A program made the position numbers and the translations under genes. Below are positions 45,845 to 57,604 of a DNA stretch of 64,000 nt, piece by piece. A model generated the notes under the pieces. That model was not told where the DNA came from. It searched no databases and saw only the letters and a program-made list of their open reading frames with translations. This DNA comes from Megaleporinus macrocephalus. Taxonomy: Eukaryota > Chordata > Actinopteri > Characiformes > Anostomidae. Position 1 is the stretch's first letter, and each line of letters begins with the position of its first letter. The DNA is taken from contig CM038725.1 of NCBI GenBank assembly GCA_021613375.1, positions 9,765,589 through 9,829,588 on the forward strand. The letters run 5' to 3'.

Positions 45845-48020
45845 TAGACAGAAACTGTGAGCTACAATAAGCAGAAAAATACTGTATTCAATTTCATTCC
45901 CTGTAGAGAATACATTTTTATTATTTCATTAGAAAATCATATTTTTTTTCACTGGGTCGTTCAAACTTTTGCATACTGCTGTATTGGTCAGTTTTATTGG
46001 AATCTTGGTCATTTAGTAAAGTTATACATGCTTGTTTTGTAGTCTTGTAGTCTTATCTTATAATAAATGTATTTGACCATGCATTGAAATCTGATTGGCT
46101 CTATTTTATAGTGATGTCTACCACTATTTTTATAGATTTGGACTAATATCAACTTCACATACACAGTCCTCTACTGTGATTCTTCAGATAAATATCATCT
46201 ACCAAACTGCAGCTCTCACAAATCAGCTGTCTTTCGCAGGATAACACAATACTGTAAACAGAAAACAGAAAAATACTGTATTCAGTTTTGTTCCCTGTAA
46301 AGAATACATGCTTATTTTTTATTATTTTATGTAGAACATTGTTTTTTTGCATACTGCTGTATTGCACGGTTTTATTGGAATCTTTTATTTGGAATCATTT
46401 AGTAAAACTAGATATACTTGCTCCAAAGGTCTCCAAAGGCCTGTGATTGAAATTAAGAGATGAAGCTAATTTGAATTGAAAGTCATTTTTGAATGTGTTT
46501 AATAGATATGTAGTCATTCTAGCAACAGGTCTCCTTTCAGAGGAACTAAGAACGCTTACATTTAATGTTAAGATAAAGATAAAGTTAACACATTATCTTA
46601 TCCTGAGTATACAGTGATCCTTTAGATAAACATCACTTATCAAATTGCAGCTTCCACAAATCAGCTGCCGCTATAGGGCTAACACATTAAACAGAAAAAT
46701 CTGTATTCAATTTCATTCCCTGTAGAGAATATGTTCGTATTTTAATAGGAAAATGATTTTTTTCACTGGGGTGTCCAAACTTTTGCATACAGCTGTATTG
46801 CATAGTCAGTTTTATTGCAATCTTGGTCATTTAGTAACGTTAGACATGCTTGCTTAAAGGGTCAAGCTGATTTGAATTGCAAGTAATTTTTGAATGTGTT
46901 TAATAGATATGTAGTCATTCTAGCAACAGGTGACCTTTCAGAGGAACTAAGAACACTTACATTTAATTAAGTTAACACATTATCTTATGATAAACATCAC
47001 TCATCAAATTCTAGCTTCCACAAATCAGCTTCCATTATGGGGCAAACACAATAAGCAGAAAAATATTGTATTCAATGTTGTTCCCTGTAAAGAATACAAG
47101 CTTATTTTTATTATTTTGAGTAGAACATTGTTTCAAACCTTTGCATACTGCTGTAGTGCATGGTCAGTTTTATTGGAATGTTGGTCATTTAGTAAAACTA
47201 GATATGCTTGCTGTCTCCAAAGGCCTGTGATTGAGATTAAGAGATCAAGCTGATTTGAATTAAAAGTAATTTTTGAATGTATTTAATAGATATGTAGTCA
47301 TTCTAGCAACAGGTCTCCTTTCAGAGGAACTAGGAATGCTTATATTTAATGTAAGTTAACACATTATCTTATCCTAAGTATACAGTGATCCTTCAGATAA
47401 ACATCACTCATCAAATTCCAGTTTCCACAAATCAGCTGCCATTATAGGGCAAACACATTAAACAGAAAAATACTATATTCAGTTTTGTTCCCTGTAAAGA
47501 ATACATGCTTATTTTTATTATTTTAAGTAGAACATTGTTTCAAACCTTTGCATAATGCTGTATTGCACGATCAGTTTTACTGGAATGTTGGTCATTTAGT
47601 AAAACTAGATATGCTTGCTGTCTCCAAAGGCCTGTGATTGAGATTAAGAGATCAATTGTATTCCCTGTAGACAATATGTTCTTATTTTAATTAGAATTTT
47701 TTTTTTCACTGCGGTGTTCAAACTTTCGCATACAGCTGTAAAGGTTTTGAGATTAAGAGATCAAGCTGATTTGAATTACCAGTGATTTTTGAATGTTTTT
47801 AATAAATATGTAGTCATTCTAGCAACAGGTCTCCTTTCAGAGGTACTAAGAACGCTTACATTTAATTAAGCTAACACAATATCTTATCCTGAGTATGTTT
47901 GACCATGCAAATCTGATTGGCTCTGCTTTCCAGTGATATCAACTTCAACCACACAGTCCTTTGCAGCGATCACCCCTCAAATTGCAGCTTTCACAAATCA
48001 GCTGTCTTTAGCAGGATAAC
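45845..48020. repeat. Tandem array of about 400-bp units, about five copies
   Basis: Landmarks recur in the same order: acagaaaaatactgtattca, ttccctgtagagaatac, aaacttttgcatactgctgt, tcagttttattggaatcttg, and tagtcattctagcaacaggt at 46511, 46912, 47295 and 47811 (spacings 401, 383 and 516). Copies differ by small indels and substitutions. Each contains cactggggtgtccaaacttt followed by tgcatacagctgta, which resembles a Tc1/mariner end, so a transposon end may have been captured in the unit. Confidence 0.85.
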
Positions 48021-48024
48021 ACAT

Positions 48025-49074
48025 TTAAAGCTTCATTAATGCTCACGCTATCATTACTCTCCAGCTGCACGAATGGAGGTGGAGCAGTCTTGGGAATAAA
48101 CTGGCAGGACTGTGCTCTCAGACTCCGCTTGAGGCTTGTGTATATGTTTGCAGTCACAAGTTGGTCAGGTTCATTAAAGCTTTATTTCTTTTTTTTGCCT
48201 ACTTTGTGCCTCATACATTCTAAAAGAAGAGAGAGAATTGAGAACTGAGAACTGAGAATTTACTATGCAGGCATGAACGTGATCTATTGCAGCAATTAGC
48301 AGTTCTGTTAATCATAGATTGGCAAGTTCGAACACAGTTACACTTTTCCTTCAAAGCCCTCAACCACAGTGTGTGATAAATAAACGCGGTCAAAGCTGTA
48401 AACTGCCACAACAGGTCAGGGCTTGGTAGGGTTTCCCACAAAGCGCTATCAAAACGTCCTCAAGCCAGACTCAATAGATGAGATCAAGGCGACCGGGAAG
48501 AGAGATGAGATGTAGATAGAGGAAAAGAGCACCTTAGGTTCCTTTATGATAAGATGCAATGCCCCATAAACATCTGCACCGCCTCCATAACCTCTTGTGT
48601 TGGTGATAAGCACATCCATCACACTGGTCCACTGCTGTCAGCAGCACCGATCTTCAGTAAGACCACTCAAAACTCAAAAGAGCTTCTACCGTGACCTCTG
48701 CAACTGCTGCTGTCGCTATCATACCAGCAAGACATAAGAAGAAATCACAAATCCAAGAGGAGAAAAGCTACCTCGGCAATAATGTCTAGTCGGGGTCATC
48801 TTTGAAGATACTTGTTGTTTTTCTTTGGATGGTGACGATTTATATATAAATATATATATTTTTTTAAATTAAAAAAATAATAATAAATAAAAAAGAATTA
48901 AATAAAACTTCCTCCACAATCTGTACTTGCAGTGTTTGGACTTCATAATGACCAGCTTTCAAAGCAGTTTTTAGAGCATCGATACCAAAAACACATATTT
49001 TGTGCAATTATTTATTTATTTATTCATTGGTTCAAGTCTGAAGTTCAAATCAATGGGTTTTTAACTTAATTAGG
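48025..49074. other. No recognised feature
   Basis: Noncoding; AT-rich A/T runs at 48840-48905. No frame or repeat recognised. Confidence 0.4.
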
Positions 49075-49320
49075 AATATATCGTCACTGTCCAATGAAAA
49101 ATATTTCCAAAATGGCAGCTTTACAGGAGAAGATAAAAACCTTCTTCACTTTCAATGTAAGTCAATGAAACCAGAAGTTTTTCCAAGAAATTATAGAGCA
49201 TTTCCAGTTTATCCATTCATCATGAAATTGTCATATAAAACAGGAGCTGCTACAGTGAAATGAGATAGATAAAAATAAAATCAACAAAAATATTGATACA
49301 TGTTTTACATAGGGCAGTAG
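49075..49320 (+). mobile_element. MITE family M2 copy
   Basis: Left end atatatcgtcactgtccaat followed by gaaaaat, interior ttcaatgtaagtcaatgaaa, and catttccagtttatccattc, then atcatgaaattgtcatat. Same order as the copy at 12298. The right end passes into (TA)n. Confidence 0.7.

Positions 49321-49321
<1 letters not shown>

Positions 49322-49397
<76 letters not shown>
49322..49397. repeat. (TA)n microsatellite
   Basis: About 38 TA units at the left edge of the duplicated SINE cassette. Confidence 0.95.
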
Positions 49398-49400
<3 letters not shown>

Positions 49401-49662
49401 GGTATATAGTGTTCAGGTCAAAAGTAATATTAAAACACCTCATCCTTTTTAATGATTTAATTAGTATATATCTAAGGTGGAGGTGCTGGAGCCCATGCCC
49501 ATGCCAAGTCAGGGTACACCATGGACAGGTCACCAGTCCATCACATGGCCAACAGACACTCACATGTTGATCAATCTAACATGTGTTTGGATTGTGGGAG
49601 GAAACCCACTGAAATACGGGGAGAACGTGCAAACTGTACATAGAACGACCTGGACCGGGACT

Positions 49663-49664
<2 letters not shown>
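49398..49664 (-). mobile_element. SINE cassette between (TA)n tracts, copy 1
   Basis: The left part is aagggtatatagtgttcagg, then tcaaaagtaatattaaaaca. From about 49480 it is a reverse HE1-like SINE 3' body (acaccatggacaggtcacca, gtttggattgtgggaggaaa, cctggaccgggactgg). The tRNA-like head is absent. It is near-identical to 52417-52685. The 122-codon frame at 49477-49845 is a shadow extended by TA repeats. Confidence 0.8.
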
Positions 49665-49741
<77 letters not shown>

Positions 49742-49787
49742 TTTTGTATATATGTATATATGTATATATATATATATGTATATATTA
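49665..49787. repeat. (TA)n microsatellite, then T run and imperfect (TATG/TA)n
   Basis: 37 TA units to 49738, then poly-T and tatatatgta-type repeats to 49787. Confidence 0.92.
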
Positions 49788-49839
49788 CTGTCATGTATGT
49801 GTCAAAATGTATCTTATCACTTGGAATAAAACCTCTATA

Positions 49840-50640
49840 CGTTAACTTACATTACAGTTATGAATAATTTTGTCCTCTCCTGTAAACTTACTATTTTGAA
49901 GATAATATATAAGCATATGCCAAAAAAGAAATATAAAAACAATGTAAAGTTCAAAAAAGACCATCAGCTCTAATTCTGCAGGAGGCCGGCATGCAAAATT
50001 AACAGCAGTAATTCTTAAACATTGCAAGCATATTATTTTGTTTAATGAGCTACATACATTTACATTACAGTAACAAAAGGCTGCAAATGCAGATATTAAA
50101 CAATGGAAGTTAACTCGACATGAGCTCCTGCTGGAGAGAGTAGAACCTTGCACATGAAGTGAGATATACAGAAACTTGCACTCATTCCAATCAGGTCTAC
50201 TTTTTTGGCAACAGCACCACTCTAGGCCAAGAGGTACCACCAGTCCCATAGCACACATCTGTTAAAACCTGTAAGTAATTACAGGCACGTACAACCAAAG
50301 TTCGCAACAACACTATTTCATTCATATGCCCATATGTCTGTCATTACGGTGGGGGTCATCATCCCTGTTGCAGATGTTACAAATACTAATGAGTAGCCGG
50401 ACCCTTTTTATGAGGCTGAAGTTGAACGCGCAGGGTCAGGTTTAATCTAACGTCCTCTGCTCTGTTCCCTCAATGTCACCTTGGCCAGCTCCTCAAAGGA
50501 AAAGGTGACTTGCACTTTTGGACAGGGAGTGATTCACTGCGCTCACTCAAAGAGCTTTTACTTCGCAGTAATGTGTAACAGCGCTTGCAGGCAATTGTGT
50601 ACTGTTGAGAGCAGGATTGTGTTTAGTGTGCAGACTACTC
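49840..50640. other. Noncoding, longest non-repeat open frame of the window
   Basis: The 138-codon minus frame at 49842-50258 lies here. It is cysteine- and phenylalanine-rich at random positions and has no recognisable domain, splice context or initiation context, so I treat it as chance. Confidence 0.4.
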
Positions 50641-50649
50641 TGACTCGCC

Positions 50650-51340
50650 ACTTTATTAGGTACACCAGCCTTGACCATTGTATCAGCTCCACTTACCATA
50701 TAGAGGCACTAAGTAGTTCTACACTTACAGACTGTAGTCCATCTGTTTCTCTGTATACTTTGTTTCCCTGTTCTTAGTGGTCAGGACCCCCACAGAGCAG
50801 ATATTATCTGGGTGGTGGGTCATTCTCAGCACTGCAGTGACACTGAAGTGGTGGTGGTGCTGGTGTGTGTTGTGCTGGTGTAAGTGGATCAGACACAGCA
50901 GTGCTGCTGAAGTGTTTAAACACTGTGTCCACTCACTGTCCACTCTGTTGGACCTTGCTGGTCCACCTTGTACATATAAAGTCAGAGACAACAACCCATC
51001 TGTTGCTGCACAGTTTGTGATGGTCATCCTCTTGTTCTTTATCAGTGGTCACAGGACGCTGTTGTCTGAATATTTGTGGCTGGTGGACTGTTCTTAGTCC
51101 AACAGTAACACTGAGTAGGTGTTCATAGCTCCAGCAGCACTGCTGTGTCTTATCCACTCACACCAGCACAACACACACTAACACACCAACACCATGTCAG
51201 TGTCACTGCAGTGCTGAGAACGATCCACCTCCCTAATAGTACCTGCTCTGTGGTGGTCCTGTAGGGGTCCTGACTATTGATAACCAAGGTGAAAGGAGCT
51301 AAGGCATGTTTAAAGCCCTTAAGGCCAATGCACACAAGCC
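50650..51340. mobile_element. Foldback element (copy 2) with about 150-bp inverted arms
   Basis: The left arm 50777-50927 (gtcaggacccccacagagca, ctcagcactgcagtgacact, agtggatcagacacagcagt) is the imperfect reverse complement of the right arm 51119-51276 (cagcactgctgtgtcttatc, gtcagtgtcactgcagtgct, cctgtaggggtcctgac). The spacer is about 190 bp. The left flank has actttattaggtacaccagc, typical of this teleost repeat. Frames of 61 to 106 codons on both strands follow from the palindromic structure. Confidence 0.82.
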
Positions 51341-51730
51341 ATGCAAAGTTGTACAGTAGTGCTAACGTTTACTATTGATGTGATACTATTGATGACTTCC
51401 AGCACTTATCACTTTCTTTAAGCACCACTCAGCATGTTCTTATTACTGTATTAAACTGAACTTGAACATGGAAACGAAAACATATGCAGTGAATAACATG
51501 TAACTTAAATCAAGAAAAGCAGTCAACTGAAATGACTTGTAGATAGACTAAATCTAACTGTTAGCTAAATTAAAATTACTAACATAGTTGTATCCTAACT
51601 TAATCTGATACCTTAGCTAAAACCAAACAAAGGTTTATTTTATTAAATCTGCATTCCACAGCCTTAGTCAAGCATTTAATCTAAACATTTAATCTAGTAG
51701 GAGTCTGCAATGACTATAGTTTTTAGATAT
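51341..51730. other. No recognised feature
   Basis: AT-rich noncoding with several taactta-type short motifs. Confidence 0.4.
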
Positions 51731-51732
51731 CC

Positions 51733-51993
51733 AACCATCCATCCATTATCTTCTGCTTTATCCCGCTGGTTGGGGTCATGGACAGGTCACCAGTCCATCA
51801 CATGGTGAACACACACTTATACCTACAGGCAATTTAGTGACTGATCAACCTAACATGCATATGTTTGGACTGTTGGAGTACCCAGAGGAAACCCACTCAA
51901 GCACTGGGAGAACATAAACACTCCACACAGAAAGGCCCGGACCGGGAATCCAACCCAGATCGTCTTGCTGTGAGGCGACAGTGCTAGTGTTTT
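51733..51993 (-). mobile_element. HE1-like SINE, minus strand
   Basis: On the plus strand it runs ccatccattatcttctgctt, tatcccgctggttggggtc, acaggtcaccagtccatcac, gtttggactgttggagtacc, ggagaacataaacactccac and aggcccggaccgggaatcc. It stops in ctgtgaggcgacagtgct within the tRNA-like head. Better preserved than the cassette copies. Confidence 0.78.
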
Positions 51994-52370
51994 TAGTAGT
52001 CTGATAAACAAATAATTCCAGAGTAACTAACCTCTTTAACAGCACCAAACTTAGGGTAACAACTCTGCTCGAATAGACATTTCAGTAAGTGATATTAAAA
52101 CTGGGCAATAGAAAATGTATGAGACTGAAACTGATTCCTATTCACCAGCTTCTTTTTTAGCCTTCCATGGTGCATGTTGCATGTAACTGCTTCACCATTT
52201 AATGTGGAAGAGGAAAATTAGACCTTTAGACATGATAACAGCTAAAATAGAACAAGAATTGACCCAACTGTACTGAAATCCACAACACTTTTGGTGATGG
52301 ATGAATTAAAAGGGCAACCCTGCTAGTCATTGGGTTTTATGTTCTGGACTGAATGAACCCACTTTATTGG

Positions 52371-52372
<2 letters not shown>

Positions 52373-52416
<44 letters not shown>
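52373..52416. repeat. (TA)n microsatellite
   Basis: 22 TA units at the left edge of SINE cassette copy 2. Confidence 0.95.
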
Positions 52417-52419
<3 letters not shown>

Positions 52420-52685
52420 GGTATAGAGTGTTCAGGTCAAAAGTAATATTAAAACACCTCATCCTTTTTAATGATTTAATTAGTATATATCTAAGGTGGA
52501 GGGGCTGGAGCCCATGCCCATGCCAAGTCAGGGTACACCATGGACAGGTCACCAGTCCATCACATGGCCAACAGACACTCACATGCTGATCAATGTAACA
52601 TGTGTTTGGATTGTGGGAGGAAACCCACTGAAATACGGGGAGAACATGCAAACTGTACATAGAACGACCTGGACCGGGACTGGAT
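52417..52685 (-). mobile_element. SINE cassette between (TA)n tracts, copy 2
   Basis: Matches 49398-49664 with only about five visible substitutions (for example tatatagtg/tatagagtg, ggtgctgg/ggggctgg, catgttgatc/catgctgatc, gaacgtgc/gaacatgc). The right side again runs into a short TA tract (52686-52700). Confidence 0.82.
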
Positions 52686-52987
52686 ATATATATATAATAT
52701 ATAATTAATTAATTAAGGCACACACTATGTTATTATTATATGCAATGCAGGTTGATCCAGGCTATTTGGGGAAATTCCAGCAATCCTGTATCTCATATAC
52801 AGCATAATAATAATTGTGTATTATTGCCAGGTTATGAAAAATGATTGTGCTCTTAAAACTGTTACTATTATGCAGCCAACAGCAGCATAGCATGGTCTTA
52901 ACAAACTATATTTATTGGTGGAAGAATTGTTTATTGCGATTATTATACTAATACATGATATATTGATATACTGAACATTGGTATATG

Positions 52988-52991
<4 letters not shown>

Positions 52992-53080
<89 letters not shown>

Positions 53081-53087
53081 TAGATAA

Positions 53088-53166
<79 letters not shown>
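52992..53166. repeat. Compound microsatellite (TA)n-(GA)n-(GATA)n
   Basis: About 25 TA units, then about 17 GA units from 53042, then about 22 GATA units to 53166. The 98-codon minus frame at 52948-53244 (IY and LS runs) is its translation. Confidence 0.95.
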
Positions 53167-53169
53167 TTT

Positions 53170-54684
53170 TATCACAGTTTCATTGTTTGAAAGTAATTTT
53201 AATGGACCACTCATCATTAAATACTCACACAACATAAAGGTCAATGTGTATAAAAATAAAAACTACAAGCAATTTACAAGGAAATATTATGAGATAATTA
53301 CTCAAAGTTATGAGGGTTTTATGGTGGGGCACAAATATATGTAAAGGTTTACTATAAAGTCTTACATACAGCTCAGAAAGGTGAACTCAAAACCCTTAGC
53401 TGGCCGCATACAGGCTACCATGGAGAACAGCATGACTCACATTTGGCTTACTGAGGCAACAGTAAGGCATTATACTATTACTGTAATAGATTTAATGCTC
53501 TCCAGCAGGCCCCATACTGAGGAAAGTTTGACTGTGCTCCAGAAATCTCCAAAGGCTTATCTCTGATCCGTTTAACGTACTGCCCTGGTGGTCAGTAGTA
53601 TACCACCTACTGCCAACCCTCGCGGAGCCCCCCTATGGCTTCAATACACGGTGTTAAGTTGATCCTTTACTGCTCTTGATGTCTCTTTTTCTCTTCAGCC
53701 CAATTAATAAGAACTTTATTTCCACATATATTGCTGAACGATATTTAGAAATAGTTCCCGGCTTGGACATATGGATCTAGCTTTAATGCACTATGTGGAA
53801 TTTTTCAGCCTCACAAAATTCATTTACTAAAGATCTAATGAGCGATACTTTAGGAAGTCAAAAGAAGTTCTTTTACAGCCTGGATGAAGAACTCCAGTCC
53901 CGGAATGCTGGATTTCTTCACTGTTTGGAGATTTTCTTGCTCATGCACATCTGATATATCTCAGCTACATACCCAGTTCAGTTGGTGTGCTAGAGCAGAG
54001 AAATCACCAAATCCCTGCTGGACCCCAGCCCTCAGCTTCCCACCCTTGCCCAATAACGTTTCTCCCAGGACCCATTTGGGGCAGTATTACTGAATTTGGG
54101 TTGGTGGTATGAAACTGAATAAACATTTTCTGGCTGGTTCTAAGTGTAAGCACTGCACATTTGGAGGATACTGAGAGCTGAAGTAGTGAATTTATCAACT
54201 TCACGTGCATCCATTGGTGCTGACGTACACATTTAGTTGCACACAGCTTGCATAATCATAAAAATGCATTGTTAACAGAATGGCTCACCAAGGCCAATCC
54301 CAAGTGTCCCAGCACCGGGCTGTGAAGCAGTGTAATTGTGTTCCATGGGTTGATGGCGTACCATCAAACATCTATGGAAGTAATCCAGTCCTAAACTGGA
54401 TTGCAATCAAAACTGAAATCCTCAGTGCAATGTTTCTTAGTGTACATCTAGTGATAAGAGGCTGTTAATGTAGCAAAGAGGAGGACAAGCTCTCTAATAC
54501 CCATGACTTTGAAAGATCCTTTGGATGAGCAGGTGTCTACAAACCTTAGTGTATAGTTAGACATCTATATCTCCATGAAGAACACCTTGCGTGAGGAACA
54601 TATGGGAGAAGAAGGACTGACTGTCCGAGCTCTTGCCTTCTCCAGGTGTACATATGAGTGGACATGTGTGGAGCCACTGTATGC
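53170..54684. other. Unique-looking noncoding DNA
   Basis: No repeat recognised. Short frames at 53381-53566 and 53884-54210 lack domains. Confidence 0.4.
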
Positions 54685-54975
54685 CTAAACACAAAAGGTT
54701 AAGTATGTGCTCTTCTCTGGGCTAACCAGGTGCATGTGAAGTTCTTGAGCAGGTTCTTGGGGATCTACAGCCACAGAAACAATATAATAGTCTTTGTGCT
54801 TCGAGCTCAGGTCGTGCATTTGATTAAGCAGCGCCTGGGCCCTCTGAATGAAGCTTTCCAGCTGGCTAGAGTAGACACCTGGGCTTTCCTCCGCCTGATC
54901 TCTTATAGGCCAGATGAAAGACAGCCCAGGCATGGTGAAAGATCTGTGCATGGGCGGATGTGTAGCCTCATGCAT
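54685..54975 (-). pseudogene. Possible coding relic of unknown identity
   Basis: A 96-codon minus frame with protein-like composition: SQLESFIQRAQALLNQMHDL looks amphipathic and helical, followed by SSKHKDYYIVSVAVDP. Reading upstream in the same frame reaches a stop after about 18 further codons. No splice-site pair, start context or family match can be shown. The opposite strand also has a 128-codon frame (54730-55116), so chance is quite possible. Confidence 0.2.
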
Positions 54976-55116
54976 GCCGCTGGGCTGGGAAAAGTGGGAG
55001 TCTCCTTCACTAAGCCTTTGATAACAGGTGGGGACCAGCTACTGCTCTCTATGGGGCAAACTCAGGCTTCCCTTGTTGACATTCTTCAGCACAGATCATC
55101 TGCGCAAGTTGAGTAA

Positions 55117-56317
55117 TGGGACAAATACTCTAATTATCTGCTAAGCAGACAGTCAGCTGTAGCAGTTGCAAGTGGAGGGCAGATGTAGCCTACCATTGAA
55201 AAAGCTGGAATCACTTGTCATAATAATAATTGCTACTCAATAATAATAAGTTACAATGGAATGTCGTAACCCGGAAAACGGAAACCAATGTTTTACTGAC
55301 AACCTAAAGCATTTTGGAAACAATGAAATGCTAGAACAGAGTAAAGTAAATGTTATTAGTGTTAGGTGTTTAATTTAATATTTTTAAAAGTAATTGCTTG
55401 TCATAAATTGTCCAAAAATAACTATTTTATGAGCAAGATTCATATGCTTTCCAATATAAGGAAATGATACAATTCATTTTAAGGTCAATTATTATATAAG
55501 AGATCTAGAGCTCCTGTTTGTACAGTTTTTGCATGTATATATGTCATTTAAGTCAAAAGTAATATAATTTTTTTAAATTATTTAATTAGTGGTGTCCTAT
55601 TGAAATTGATACAATTGAACTATAAAAAAATTTAAAATACATAAATATATAGGACACATATTAAAAAACATATATGCTATGTTACAACTAGAGAACAGAA
55701 AATTCAACTTCATTTTAACTTAAATTGAGTTAATATATTGGAAAAATATTGTTTCCACAGTTAAGCAAAAAAACATTTTTTACTGAGGTGGAAAGAGACA
55801 GGAAGTCTCCATACCCTACCATGCTCTGGCCATCCTAAAAAGAAAATCCAGCAAGCCTAAAGTTGTGCATCAGCTGTGCAAAGTTTGTGTGCTGCTTGCT
55901 GTGTAAACCATATGCAACAATATGCTAACCTGAATTAAATATTTTACTGAGAATAAACGTTAAAGGACTAATTAACTTATGGGAGTCACTAGGTATAGCT
56001 GGTTATTATAACTTTTCTGCATTATTAAAGCATCCATTTTACTTGGAATGTAAAAACTAAAGACTGCTTCTCTTGCATTCTTTTGCCCTCTGGAATCTGG
56101 AATTTGTTTGCAGACAGAGGAACCATAAATCAGATTAACAAGGGCTAATAAATAAAAGACGCAGATAACATTTATTAGCCACTTTGATAAGATAACTGAG
56201 GTTAGAGTATAGAATTTGATAAAAGATAACCCAGGAACTGCCCCAGGAAGACTTTTACCCCGTGTATTTTAGGCCATTAGCATTTTGATGTGGTGTCCTG
56301 TGTGGTCTGCTGCAACT
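55117..56317. other. Mostly noncoding
   Basis: At about 55545-55600 tcaaaagtaatataattttt and tatttaattagt resemble the left part of the SINE cassettes at 49398 and 52417. Otherwise nothing is recognised. Confidence 0.35.
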
Positions 56318-56935
56318 TGTTTAAAAAATGTTGGGACAGGGGCAACAAAAGGCTAAAGTAGGTAAAGTTGCATGATGCTAAAAACATGTTGGACCAACTC
56401 CCAACTAATTACGTCAATTGACAACAGCCCAGTTACATGACTGGGTAAAAAAGAGCATCAAGCAAATAGTGCAGCAATTTAAGAATAATGTTTCTTAATG
56501 TAAAATAGCAATAATCTTGGATATTATCATCATATACAGTCCATAATGTCATTAAATGAATCAGGGAATTCAAAGAAATCTCAGAATACAAGGGCCACAA
56601 TGACCAATATTGGAATACTTTCCAGGCCCTGCAATTCTGTGCTGGATATCACTGCATGGGCTCAGAAACCCTCCTGAAACCATCCACATCCACAAATGAG
56701 AGTCAAAACTCTACCACGAGAAGAAGATATTAGATATAAACAACATTCATAATGCCGGCTTCTCTGGGCCCAAGCTCCTTTAAAACAAGAAAATTTGAAA
56801 TTCTTTTTAGATATCATGGACGCCGTGTCCTCCAAGCTAAAGAGGAGAGGGACCATCCAGCTTGTTATCAGGACACAGTTCAATAGTCAGCATCCGTGAT
56901 GCTACGAAGGACTTGCACATCCAGGTTTGTAGAAT
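56318..56935 (+). pseudogene. Decayed Tc1-like transposase (plus strand)
   Basis: It starts gtttaaaaaatgttgggaca, then ggggcaacaaaaggct, the 5' region of a common fish Tc1-like element. Then comes aacatgactgggt-type leader sequence and aagaataatgtttcttaatg (N-terminal DNA-binding region). At 56700-56780 gtcaaaactctaccacgaga and gccggcttctctgggcccaa correspond to the KLKLYH...RRLLWA region before the first catalytic aspartate. acagttcaatagtcagcatc at 56876 matches a later part. Order is collinear; there are many stops and deletions. Same broad family as the relic at 23987-24890 but opposite strand. Confidence 0.7.
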
Positions 56936-57036
56936 CAACTGATTACATTGTGGCTGCGGTTGAGAAGGAGACGCTTTTTAGAGGAAGTGTATCTCATGAG
57001 CCTCTTTGCATGGTCAAGCCTTCTGAGCCTCTATAG

Positions 57037-57604
57037 CAGAGGTCACTAATAGACCAACCGCTGTCCGGGTCCGGACCCGGACGTTGTCCAATGTGGACCC
57101 AAACCGATAAACTAGTGAGAATTATTTAATATCGACACTGCTTATTTTAAGCAGCAGAACTTTTCTAGTCTTTACGGTATACAGGCTTTTTGTGGCGCAG
57201 TAACCTTACAGACCAATCACGTGATCACCAAAAGCGCTCCCCAGCCAATCAGATCTGTACAGATTCCGGAGTGACACAGAGGCGAGGTATGAAACGAGAA
57301 GCAGACGGAGAATAAAGCAAGTCAGAGAACAAAGTGAGTCAGAGAATAAGGCTAGTCAGAGAAAGGCTCATTCAAACGACGTGCTCTTAAAAGTTATATT
57401 CACTTTTTCTATAAATAAACACTTTATGAGGCTCTTTTATCAAAAACATTCGGTTTTATTTAATGTAGCCCTTGTTTTTATTAGCATTTATTAGAAGTTG
57501 TTTAAATAACTCATTCAGTTTAGCATATAAACAGTAAATATACAATAAATACACTAAACGGTATGTGTGATGTGTTGGTGTTGCACTGTAATTAAATACC
57601 TCTG
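57037..57604 (-). mobile_element. Non-autonomous hAT element, second family (copy D3)
   Basis: Reverse orientation: it starts CAGAGGTCACTAATAGACC and ends taattaaatacctctg. gtgtccgg-type core (ctgtccgggtccggacccgg), accaatcacgtgatcaccaa and gcatataaacagtaaatata agree with copies D1 and D2. The 8-bp flanks (ctctatag, ctttagat) match only partly, consistent with age. Confidence 0.75.

Noticed and set aside
49322..49787. IY-repeat peptides around the TA tracts
   Set aside because: Translations of (TA)n.
49842..50258. 138-codon minus frame, the longest outside repeats
   Set aside because: No domain, no splice signals, and a length expected by chance in 64 kb examined in six frames.
50725..51335. 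Overlapping frames on both strands of 61-106 codons
   Set aside because: They mirror each other because the DNA is a foldback palindrome.
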